64,000 bases of DNA, taken from Sulfitobacter sp. F26204 (GTDB lineage Bacteria > Pseudomonadota > Alphaproteobacteria > Rhodobacterales > Rhodobacteraceae). Both the position numbers and the translations under genes were made by a program. This document shows positions 30,040 to 37,080 of the stretch, one piece after another. The notes under the pieces were generated by a model. It was not told the DNA's origin, made no database searches, and saw only the letters and a program-made list of their open reading frames with translations. Location of the stretch: the NCBI RefSeq assembly GCF_026410305.1, contig NZ_JAPMLQ010000002.1, positions 620,001 to 684,000 of the forward strand, in the 5' to 3' direction. Position 1 is the first letter of the stretch. The number at the start of each line of letters is the position of its first letter.

Positions 30040-30261
30040 TTAAATGTCGGCTTTGGCCGCTGATTCCAGTGCAACATGATGCAGTTCGGAACGGTGCAGC
30101 CCCAGGTCAGCCAATTCACGTTGGGTCAGCGCGTTCAACCCGTCAAAGGTTGCGCGGTACAGGCGGTGACGTTTGTAGCGGGTGATCAATGGGGTGATCA
30201 GGCGCGATACACGCATGCCAAGGGTTTCAATATTGGCGGATGATACATTCGAATATGCCAT
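30040..30261 (-). CDS. DUF1127 small protein (CcaF1-like)
   Basis: A 73-residue basic protein ending in the DUF1127 core (RYKRHRLYRATFDGLNALTQRELADLGLHRSELHH), the short arginine-rich helical motif family. In Rhodobacter sphaeroides the DUF1127 protein CcaF1 (RSP_6037) is encoded just upstream of the CcsR1-4 small RNAs and affects RNA maturation; the arrangement here is the same, so an RNA-binding role in stress adaptation is likely by homology of context. GAGGTG precedes the ATG at good spacing. Because its ribosome binding site resembles the RNA loops' target, it could itself be subject to them; that is inference. Confidence 0.88.
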   Translation of the reverse strand: MAYSNVSSANIETLGMRVSRLITPLITRYKRHRLYRATFDGLNALTQRELADLGLHRSELHHVALESAAKADI

Positions 30262-30410
30262 TGGGGCACCTCAACTTTTTACTGTGTCTGTGTTTCTGTT
30301 GAGCTGTACATACGCCTTTTGATTCAGCAAACAACGCCCGTTCAGGCAAAGCCGGTATGCGGTTTCTGCATAGGGAACATCGCGGCAACCAACTGTTAAT
30401 AAAAGGGAAA

Positions 30411-30435
30411 CAATCTCCTGGAGGAGGCACCGGAG
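30411..30435 (-). other. Third upstream anti-SD motif, weak hairpin
   Basis: The minus strand carries CCTCCTCC at 30427-30420, flanked by CTCC and GGAG that could close a 4-bp stem. It lies between the upstream RNA unit and the DUF1127 start. It may be a decayed copy of the RNA hairpins. Confidence 0.35.
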
Positions 30436-30465
30436 CGTGAAGGCATAGGGGAAGGCGAGAAAAGG

Positions 30466-30536
30466 GGCAGCGATATCTGGGAGGAGATACCGCTGCCAAA
30501 ATACAGACTTGCTCGGGAGGAGGATAAGCTTGTCTG
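30466..30536 (-). ncRNA. CcsR/cuckoo-like small RNA, unit upstream of DUF1127
   Basis: Two adjacent minus-strand hairpins form the clearest unit. Hairpin 1 (30536-30504): CAGAC/GTCTG and GCT/AGC stems, loop with the full 9-base CCTCCTCCC (30523-30515). Hairpin 2 (30497-30466): GGCAGCG/CGCTGCC plus TATCT/AGATA, 13 continuous pairs when one G-U wobble is allowed on the minus strand, loop exactly CCTCCC, then CCCCTTTTCTC, a terminator-like end. Two loops with this motif, the second being the terminator, is the published shape of cuckoo RNAs. A possible promoter (TTGTGC, 17 bases, AATTAT) reads into it from about 30606-30578. Confidence 0.75.
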
Positions 30537-30540
30537 GTCT

Positions 30541-30764
30541 TTCTGTTGAAGCGGCTTGCGCTGCTTCGATAGGTAAATAATTGAATATTTGCTGCGGATG
30601 CACAATGATTGTCTTTGCAATGCTGCTATGCGGCAATCGCATGGATGCGGCGTTGCGGCATCGTTGGCTGCGGGCCGACACCTGCGCAAATGGCCGCGCC
30701 CCCTTGCGTCCCTTGTGGAAACTGCGATGTCTTTCGGAACCATCTGTTGTAAGGAGCCGCGCCA
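30541..30764. promoter_or_regulatory. Divergent control region between the RNA array and mrp
   Basis: This 220-base region must hold the start of the upstream small RNA (minus) and of mrp (plus). A hairpin without the anti-SD motif (GAAGC/GCTTC with GC/GC inside, 30549-30567) lies at its left edge. TTGTGC and AATTAT with 17-base spacing on the minus strand is a moderate sigma-70-like pair; an RpoH-type promoter, known for CcsR genes, is not evident to me. Confidence 0.35.
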
Positions 30765-31850
30765 ATGTCCACGCCTATATCCCCGACCAAAGCCGAGATC
30801 CAAGCCGCACTTGAGCGTGTCAGCCTGCCAGACGGGCAGAGTTTGATGGCGCATGACCTGGTGCGGGCGCTCTCCATTGAGGGTTCTATTGTGCGCTTTG
30901 TTGTCGAAGCTCCGAATGCGGAAGTCGCCCGCCAGATGGGCCCGCTGCGGGATGCCGCGGAAAAAGCGGTGCTGGCGGTGCCGGGTGTCACGCAGGCCCA
31001 GGTGGCTTTGACTGCGCATGGCCCCGCTGCCAAACCTTCCGCGCCGCCCAGCCTGAAAGTCGGCGGGCATCCCAAGCCGCAGGATGGGCCGCGAAAACCA
31101 AGCGGCGTACAACGTATTCTGGCAATCGGGTCAGGTAAGGGGGGCGTGGGCAAATCGACCATCAGCACAAACCTCGCAGTCGCCCTGGCGCGGGCCGGTC
31201 GCAAGGTGGGTTTGCTGGATGCGGATATTTATGGCCCCAGCATTCCACGTATGATGGGGGTCAACAAGAAGCCCGCCAGCCCTGATGGCAAGACGATCAT
31301 CCCCTTGCATGCGCATGGTGTGACGCTGATGTCGATTGGATTCATGATGGAAGAGGGCAAGGCAGTTGTCTGGCGTGGGCCGATGTTGATGGGTGCCTTG
31401 CAACAGATGTTGGGACAGGTGGAATGGGGCGAACTGGATGTGTTGATCGTCGATCTGCCACCGGGGACAGGCGATGTGCAACTCACACTTTGTACCAAAT
31501 CCGAGCTGACAGGGGCGATTGTGGTGAGCACCCCGCAGGATGTTGCGCTGATTGATGCCCGCAAGGCACTTGATATGTTCGCGACGCTCAAGACACCTGT
31601 GCTGGGTTTGATCGAGAACATGTCGCTGTTTGTCTGTCCCGATTGCGGTGCCGAACATGAGATATTCGGCTCTGGCGGGGTGAAGGCCGAGGCCGAAAAG
31701 ATGTCGGTCCCGTTGTTGGGCGCATTGCCGATTGATCTTGAGACACGGCTGGCGGGCGATGGCGGCACACCGATTGCCGCCGGTGAAGGGCCGATGGCGC
31801 AGGCCTATGCGCGGATTGCCAAGGGGTTGATTGAGGGCGGGATGGCCTGA
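30765..31850 (+). CDS. mrp: Mrp/NBP35-type iron-sulfur cluster carrier ATPase
   Basis: The 361-residue protein carries and delivers Fe-S clusters to apoproteins in the cytoplasm. The N-terminal about 90 residues are a MIP18/FeS-assembly-like domain, the deviant Walker A is GSGKGGVGKSTISTN near residue 122, the Walker B region is DVLIVDLPPGTGD and the cluster-ligating CPDC lies near residue 288. A perfect AAGGAG precedes the ATG. It is monocistronic and convergent with the membrane protein gene downstream. Confidence 0.95.
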   Translation: MSTPISPTKAEIQAALERVSLPDGQSLMAHDLVRALSIEGSIVRFVVEAPNAEVARQMGPLRDAAEKAVLAVPGVTQAQVALTAHGPAAKPSAPPSLKVGGHPKPQDGPRKPSGVQRILAIGSGKGGVGKSTISTNLAVALARAGRKVGLLDADIYGPSIPRMMGVNKKPASPDGKTIIPLHAHGVTLMSIGFMMEEGKAVVWRGPMLMGALQQMLGQVEWGELDVLIVDLPPGTGDVQLTLCTKSELTGAIVVSTPQDVALIDARKALDMFATLKTPVLGLIENMSLFVCPDCGAEHEIFGSGGVKAEAEKMSVPLLGALPIDLETRLAGDGGTPIAAGEGPMAQAYARIAKGLIEGGMA

Positions 31851-31865
31851 AGCTGTCCTGAGGGG

Positions 31866-32651
31866 CTATTGCCCCAATGATCGCCCCTCGACCATATAGC
31901 CGTAAAGCGTGGTCAGCACCGAAATAAAGACCAAACCTTCCAAAATGAAAACCAGTGTTTGCGCGATGACGGCGATGATACCTACATCGGGCAGCACGGC
32001 ATTCGTCACTATATAGACGCAGACGTTCAGCCCCGAGAGCAACAAACCAACCCCCCAGAGTTGGGCAGAAAGCGGTTTCGTGATCTGCCAGCTTTCACCA
32101 AGGGTCATGGTATAGCCGATGGCCGCGGCGGGGAGGGCCAGGCTGAGACGCAGGGCGATCCAGATAAAGGCCAGCCCGCCCAGAAAACCGATCAACATGG
32201 TTGCCATGCCGTCGGGATTGTCCCGTATCAGAAGCAACCCCAGTCCCCCCATGGCCAAACTGATCGGGATCGCTGCCAGTACTTGCGCGCATCCGACCAC
32301 AACAGCCCGCCAGACATAACCCAGAAAGATGCTGAGGTTCGGGCGCAGGTTTTCGCGCTGTTCGGCACCATTCAACAAAACGTGCCGATGCCACAATACG
32401 GCCATCAGCGCATAACCCAAAAGGCCGACCAACCCGAAAAACACCATGTTCAACAGATCATCAGGGCGCAGGGTTTTGCCTGTATCCTGGGTGTCTTGCA
32501 TAAAGGCCACCAGATCGGGAGAGAGCAGGGCCACGCCGATGCTACAGCCTATTACCAGCACCACGGCCGGCATGATCACCCGCAACGTGGCCGCTGTTTC
32601 AAAGATCAGCATGCGCAGGGCGTGGGCAAGAATTGCCAATGCGGTGTTCAT
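31866..32651 (-). CDS. Polytopic membrane protein of unknown function
   Basis: The 261-residue protein has about six hydrophobic segments (near residues 20-45, 68-88, 115-140, 145-172, 185-205 and 215-250) and short loops, so it lies in the inner membrane. I do not recognise a functional motif; it has the general look of the glycerophosphoryl-diester phosphodiesterase membrane-domain/DUF975-like groups, but I cannot confirm that. It converges on mrp with 15 bases between stops, including a small GGGGC/GCCCC hairpin. Confidence 0.65.
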   Translation of the reverse strand: MNTALAILAHALRMLIFETAATLRVIMPAVVLVIGCSIGVALLSPDLVAFMQDTQDTGKTLRPDDLLNMVFFGLVGLLGYALMAVLWHRHVLLNGAEQRENLRPNLSIFLGYVWRAVVVGCAQVLAAIPISLAMGGLGLLLIRDNPDGMATMLIGFLGGLAFIWIALRLSLALPAAAIGYTMTLGESWQITKPLSAQLWGVGLLLSGLNVCVYIVTNAVLPDVGIIAVIAQTLVFILEGLVFISVLTTLYGYMVEGRSLGQ

Positions 32652-32942
32652 GTAAGGCTCCGTTGCTTAATGGGGGTCTTGTGGCGGCTTGGACCAAAAG
32701 AAGCAAGATGCAGCGATGTAACCGGTTTCCGAGGCTTCGCGTCGGACATGGCTGGGAATGCATGGGTCACCGTACGGGAAAACGTGGGACTAAAGCATGA
32801 ATCCGCCGCAGCATTGCGCTGAAATCCGCTGAAACCGAATCAATTTCGTGAGACAGGGCTTGATTCGGGGCAAGAAATACAGTCAGCCTTGAGAACAAGC
32901 GTGGAACATTGCCTGTGGATAAAACTGTGTGTGAAGTTTTTT

Positions 32943-33126
32943 GGGAATTCATGGGAGATTTTGGGGCTTCGCCTGATGGCACAATATATTGTGGTATTCT
33001 AAGTTAATATAGCAAATTAAGCTAAAAATTCGAATTGTCGGAACGCTATATCTTGTTTTGGACCCCTGTGGGAAACCATATTTAGGGGATAAATTGCAAA
33101 TTAATTGTAGACGCCCATGAATTCCC
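32943..33126. repeat. 13-base inverted repeat bracketing an AT-rich segment
   Basis: GGGAATTCATGGG (32943-32955) and its exact reverse complement CCCATGAATTCCC (33114-33126) enclose 158 bases of visibly AT-rich DNA. It lies upstream of mraZ. Confidence 0.6.
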
Positions 33127-33315
33127 ATGGCATCCCTAGTGCATCGGATGAGAACGGGAACACGGGGCACCAAACGACCCCACATAAAAACAAAACCTAG
33201 CAGGTTTCATACAGGCACCTCGCTTTCATCAGACCAAGAGATCCGGCGCGCGAGCGAGCAGACATCCCCCCAGGTGGCGCGCGCAGTCGGACTTCCCCGC
33301 AAAGCGGGACAGAGG

Positions 33316-33352
33316 CGGCGGGTTGATCAGTGGCAGCAGATCAAGCCCGCCG
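33316..33352 (+). promoter_or_regulatory. Leader hairpin 66 bases upstream of mraZ
   Basis: CGGCGGG-TTGATC pairs with GATCAA-CCCGCCG across a 10-base loop, 13 base pairs with one bulged G, followed by TTTCT. If transcribed it would be very stable and could act as an attenuator, a processing site or a terminator for an upstream transcript. Confidence 0.45.
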
Positions 33353-33418
33353 TTTCTACATCTAACACAGGGTTTTCCGGTGGGACGGACGACCTGGCGC
33401 AGGCAGGAACATAGTACA

Positions 33419-33922
33419 GTGAGCCGAAGGTTCAGAGGCGAAAGCCACCACAAGGTCGATGCGAAGGGGCGGGTGTCTATCCCAGCCTCTTTTCGGCGTG
33501 TGCTGGAGGCAGGCGACCCGAACTGGAAATCCGGCGAAAACCCTGAACTGGTAATTGTCTACGGCGATCACCGCCGTTCCTATCTTGAATGTTATACCAT
33601 GAACGCGATTGACGAGGTGGACGCAAAGATCGACGCTTTGCCGCGTGGCTCGATGGAGCGCAAGATGTTGCAGCGTCTGTTCCACGGCCAGTCCTTTCCA
33701 ACAACCGTTGATGAGACCGGACGCTTGGTACTGCCTGCCAAACTGCGTCAGAAAATCGACCTCGAGAACGAAGCGTTCTTTATTGCCGCAGGTGATACCT
33801 TCCAGATCTGGAAGACCGAGACCTATGACACCGTCGAACGCGCGAAAGAACAGGAATGGCTGGACGATCTACCTGAGGATTTTGATCCGATGGCGTTCCT
33901 CGACGGTCCTTCGGGGGAATAA
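33419..33922 (+). CDS. mraZ: Division/cell wall cluster transcriptional repressor MraZ
   Basis: MraZ is a ring-forming DNA-binding protein of two SpoVT-AbrB-like swapped-hairpin domains that represses its own dcw operon. Both repeats are visible: [18 protein letters not shown] near residue 10 and [16 protein letters not shown] near residue 94. The start is GTG at 33419 ([11 protein letters not shown]); extending upstream into 33323 adds residues unlike the family. The 167 residues are somewhat longer than the E. coli protein (152). It heads the dcw run, 5 bases before rsmH. Confidence 0.95.
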   Translation: MSRRFRGESHHKVDAKGRVSIPASFRRVLEAGDPNWKSGENPELVIVYGDHRRSYLECYTMNAIDEVDAKIDALPRGSMERKMLQRLFHGQSFPTTVDETGRLVLPAKLRQKIDLENEAFFIAAGDTFQIWKTETYDTVERAKEQEWLDDLPEDFDPMAFLDGPSGE

Positions 33923-33927
33923 AGACA

Positions 33928-34920
33928 ATGGCTGCTGCGGCCCCCGAAAATACAGATCCTGCCCCACATATTCCGGTTTTGCTACGTCCTATTCTGGATG
34001 CGGTTGCACCTGTTGAAGGTGTTTGGCTCGACGGTACATTCGGGGCGGGCGGCTATACCCGTGGTTTCCTTGACGCTGGTGCGTCACGGGTGATCGCGGT
34101 CGATCGTGACCCATTGGCATTCGAGATGGCGGCGGTATGGGCGGGCGATTATGGTGACCGGCTGGTGATGCAGCAGGGTGTATTTTCCCGGATGGATGAA
34201 TATGCGCAGGATCTGGACGGCGTCGTGCTGGACCTTGGCGTGTCATCAATGCAGTTGGACCTCGCCGAGCGTGGATTTTCCTTCATGCGCGACGGGCCGC
34301 TGGATATGCGGATGTCACAGGAAGGACCATCCGCAGCAGACATCGTCAACGAGGCCGAAGAAGAACTTATTGCCAACATCCTGTTCCAATACGGGGAGGA
34401 ACGTGCGTCGCGCAGGATTGCCGCAGCGATTGTACGGGCACGAAACGAGGCACCGATTACCTCAACGCTGAAACTCGCGAAGCTGGTCGAGGGCTGCTTG
34501 CCACGTTCCAAACCGGGGCAAAGCCATCCTGCAACACGTAGCTTTCAGGGACTTAGGATCGCTGTAAATAATGAATATGGTGAGTTGTTTCAGGGTCTTA
34601 TGGCTGCAGAACGGGCGTTAAAGCCCGGCGGACAATTGGCCGTTGTGACCTTTCATTCCGTCGAGGACCGCATGGTCAAACGCTTTCTGACGGCGCGCTC
34701 CGGCGGGGGGGGCAATGCAAATCGATTTGCGCCTGAAACCAACCGCGACACACCGCGGTTTGACGTGAAAAAGCGCAAGGCGATCGGGCCGGATGATCAA
34801 GAGTTGGAAGACAATCCGCGTGCGCGTTCGGCAAAATTGCGTGTGGCGGTCAGGACAGATGCGCCTGCGGGTGAAATTGATGCAAAGATCCTCGGCATGC
34901 CGATGGTCAGGGGGCTGTAA
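33928..34920 (+). CDS. rsmH: 16S rRNA (cytosine(1402)-N(4))-methyltransferase
   Basis: RsmH (MraW) methylates C1402 of 16S rRNA in the ribosomal decoding centre using SAM. The SAM pocket [18 protein letters not shown], the AVDRDP acidic strand and the [10 protein letters not shown] motif are present in 330 residues. It lies between mraZ and ftsL with only 2 bases before ftsL, so it is part of the dcw transcript. Confidence 0.96.
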   Translation: MAAAAPENTDPAPHIPVLLRPILDAVAPVEGVWLDGTFGAGGYTRGFLDAGASRVIAVDRDPLAFEMAAVWAGDYGDRLVMQQGVFSRMDEYAQDLDGVVLDLGVSSMQLDLAERGFSFMRDGPLDMRMSQEGPSAADIVNEAEEELIANILFQYGEERASRRIAAAIVRARNEAPITSTLKLAKLVEGCLPRSKPGQSHPATRSFQGLRIAVNNEYGELFQGLMAAERALKPGGQLAVVTFHSVEDRMVKRFLTARSGGGGNANRFAPETNRDTPRFDVKKRKAIGPDDQELEDNPRARSAKLRVAVRTDAPAGEIDAKILGMPMVRGL

Positions 34921-34922
34921 CG

Positions 34923-35276
34923 ATGCGGGCAATCCTTCATATATTGACAACTATTGCGGTGATCGCCTTGGCTTTCTGGGCTTACCGCGAGAATTACGCA
35001 ACCCAACAGGCGCTGTCCGAAGCGGACAAGCTGCATGCCAATATCCGCGACGCACATTCACGGCTTGCCGTGCTGAAAGCAGAATGGGCTTATCAAAATC
35101 GTCCCGATCGCCTGCGCGATCTGGCTGAGATAAACTTTGAACGTCTGGGGTTGCTCCCTCTGCACCCTGATCAATTCGGTCAGGTGGACGAGGTCGCCTA
35201 TCCGCCGGCACCATTGTTGCCGATCACCAATCCGGTTGATGTGTCAAGCGCCGCCGCCCCGGAGGACCCGCTATGA
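34923..35276 (+). CDS. ftsL: Cell division protein FtsL
   Basis: FtsL is a bitopic division protein that joins FtsB and FtsQ and activates FtsWI. The 117 residues have a short cytoplasmic start, one membrane segment (residues about 4-22), and a heptad-like periplasmic helix (ATQQALSEADKLHANIRDAHSRLAVLKAEW), then a short Pro-rich tail. Identity rests on this shape, size and position between rsmH and ftsI. Its stop overlaps the ftsI start (ATGA). Confidence 0.85.
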   Translation: MRAILHILTTIAVIALAFWAYRENYATQQALSEADKLHANIRDAHSRLAVLKAEWAYQNRPDRLRDLAEINFERLGLLPLHPDQFGQVDEVAYPPAPLLPITNPVDVSSAAAPEDPL

Positions 35277-37063
35277 TCCGCACCCCCCTGCGCCCACTGG
35301 CACGTATCCTTGAGGCGCGTCAAAAAGGCGAAAATCCAGACGCGATCGAAAATGAGAACAAGCGCATCCGGCATGAACAGATGCGCGATGGGGCGCGGTT
35401 GCGTGCAGAAGGCCGGTTGCTGGTCTTGGGTGCGTTTTTCTTTTGCGCCTTCGCGGTTGTAGGTGCGCGAATGGGGATGCTGGCCAGCACGGACCCGGTT
35501 GAGCCACGTACCCACGCACCGGGTGCAGTCATTTCGGCCAGTCGTGCGGATATTGTGGATCGCAATGGCAATCTGTTGGCCACAAATTTTGACACACATG
35601 CGTTATACGCCCAACCCAAACACATGGTTGACCCCGTGATGGCGGCAAAGGGGCTGGTCAAGATATTTCCGGATCTGGATGAAGCCAGGCTGATCAAGGA
35701 TTTTACCGGCAAGCGGAAATTCCTGTGGATCAAGAAGAAGATTTCGCCAGAACAAAAACAGGCGGTGCATGACATCGGTGATCCGGGCCTGTTGTTTGCT
35801 CCGCGTGATATGCGCTTGTATCCAAATGGTACGCTTGCGGCTCATGTCATGGGTGGCGCCTCCTATGGCAAAGAGGGCGTGCATGCCGCAGAGGTCATCG
35901 GAGTAGCCGGTGTCGAAAAGTATTTTGACGATTATCTGCGCGATCCGGCAAATGCAGGCAAACCCCTGCAATTGTCCCTCGACCTTACGGTGCAGGCGGC
36001 GTCCGAACGGGTGCTTTACGGTGGCATGAAACTGATGAATGCCAAGGGCGCGACCAGCGTATTGATGGATGTGAAGACGGGCGAGGTGATCAGCGTGGTC
36101 TCCTTGCCGACATTCGACCCCAATAACCGACCGCGTCCCGCAGTTGACGGCGATGCCTCGGACTCACCTTTGTTCAACCGCGCGGTACAGGGTGTTTATG
36201 AACTTGGCTCGGTTTTCAAGATTTTCGCAGCAACTCAGGCGATTGAACTGGGATTGGTCAATGTGAACACGGTGATCGATACCAAAGGCCCGATGAAGGT
36301 GGGCGGATTCAAAATTGGTGAGTTCCACGGCAAAAACTATGGCGCACTCTCGGTCGCGGATATTATCGTGAAATCGTCAAACCGAGGTACCGGACGGATG
36401 GCGTTGCAGATTGGCGCGAAACGGCAAAAAGAATTCCTCAAAAGTCTCGGCTTTTTCGACATCACCCCGTTCGAGATCGTCGAGGCCTCTGGCGGAAAGC
36501 CCTTGCTGCCCAAGCGATGGACGGATCTTTCTTCTGTGACGATTTCATATGGGCATGGCATGTCTACCTCGCCGATGCATTTGGCCGCCGGATATGCAGC
36601 CATTGCAAATGGTGGGTATAAAGTGACACCGACCTTGATCAAACAGGATAAGGCCGTGCGCGGTCCGCGAGTGATGTCGGAACAGACAGCGCGTGACGGA
36701 CGTATGATGCTGCGCAAGGTCGTGTCCGATGGCACTGCCAGTTTTGCACGCGTACCGGGCTATTTTGTCGGTGGCAAGACCGGCACGGCAGACAAGCCCA
36801 AACCGCGAGGCGGGTATTACAAAAGCAAAACACTGGCGACATTTGCCTCGATTTTCCCCGCTCATGATCCCAAATATGTGTTGATTGTGACCTTGGACGA
36901 ACCTTCGGAAAATTCGGGCGAAAAGCCACGACGCACCGCGGGATGGACTGCGGTGCCTGTGGCCGCAGAGATGATCCGGCGCGTTGCACCGTTGCTTGGT
37001 TTGAGACCGACTGTTGAACCTTCAAAGCCCGCTATGGTAACGCTGACCAGCAGCAGCAACTGA
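35273..37063 (+). CDS. ftsI: Septal peptidoglycan transpeptidase (PBP3)
   Basis: FtsI cross-links septal peptidoglycan. The 596 residues comprise one membrane segment near 45-65, a pedestal domain, and a penicillin-binding transpeptidase with SxxK in ELGSVFKIF, SxN in KSSNRGTG and KTG in GGKTGTAD. The N-terminus carries a long charged cytoplasmic stretch rich in Arg and Lys. It partners with FtsW encoded in the same cluster. Confidence 0.96.
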   Translation: MIRTPLRPLARILEARQKGENPDAIENENKRIRHEQMRDGARLRAEGRLLVLGAFFFCAFAVVGARMGMLASTDPVEPRTHAPGAVISASRADIVDRNGNLLATNFDTHALYAQPKHMVDPVMAAKGLVKIFPDLDEARLIKDFTGKRKFLWIKKKISPEQKQAVHDIGDPGLLFAPRDMRLYPNGTLAAHVMGGASYGKEGVHAAEVIGVAGVEKYFDDYLRDPANAGKPLQLSLDLTVQAASERVLYGGMKLMNAKGATSVLMDVKTGEVISVVSLPTFDPNNRPRPAVDGDASDSPLFNRAVQGVYELGSVFKIFAATQAIELGLVNVNTVIDTKGPMKVGGFKIGEFHGKNYGALSVADIIVKSSNRGTGRMALQIGAKRQKEFLKSLGFFDITPFEIVEASGGKPLLPKRWTDLSSVTISYGHGMSTSPMHLAAGYAAIANGGYKVTPTLIKQDKAVRGPRVMSEQTARDGRMMLRKVVSDGTASFARVPGYFVGGKTGTADKPKPRGGYYKSKTLATFASIFPAHDPKYVLIVTLDEPSENSGEKPRRTAGWTAVPVAAEMIRRVAPLLGLRPTVEPSKPAMVTLTSSSN

Positions 37064-37080
37064 TAAAAAGTCCACACCCC

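Larger units (their letters stand above)
32652..33418. promoter_or_regulatory. Long non-coding leader region upstream of the dcw cluster
   Basis: This 767-base gap precedes mraZ and should hold the main dcw promoters. It contains a consensus DnaA box on the minus strand (TGTGGATAA at 32915-32923), an AT-rich stretch at about 32930-33115 flanked by a 13-base inverted repeat, AAACCT/AGGTTT with 3-base spacing at 33193-33207, and a strong hairpin at 33316-33352. Short open frames exist but none resembles a protein. RNase P RNA, which I looked for, is not there. Confidence 0.5.

Noticed and set aside
29667-30185. 172-codon open frame on the plus strand across the RNA array
   Set aside because: It runs antisense to the DUF1127 gene and the hairpins, has no ribosome binding site and no recognisable sequence.
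31959-32822. 287-codon open frame antisense to the membrane protein gene at 31866-32651
   Set aside because: It is the complement of hydrophobic codons (Gln/His/Arg-rich) and resembles no protein; the minus-strand frame is a coherent membrane protein.
33004-33020. CtrA-like TTAA pair upstream of mraZ
   Set aside because: The spacing is 9 bases, not 7, and the surrounding DNA is AT-rich, so chance pairs are expected.
32949-33185. Open frame on the minus strand in the mraZ leader
   Set aside because: No family resemblance, no ribosome binding site, and composition follows the AT-rich spacer.
32652-33418. RNase P RNA gene upstream of mraZ, which I considered likely by position
   Set aside because: The conserved GAGGAAAGTCC core is absent on both strands.
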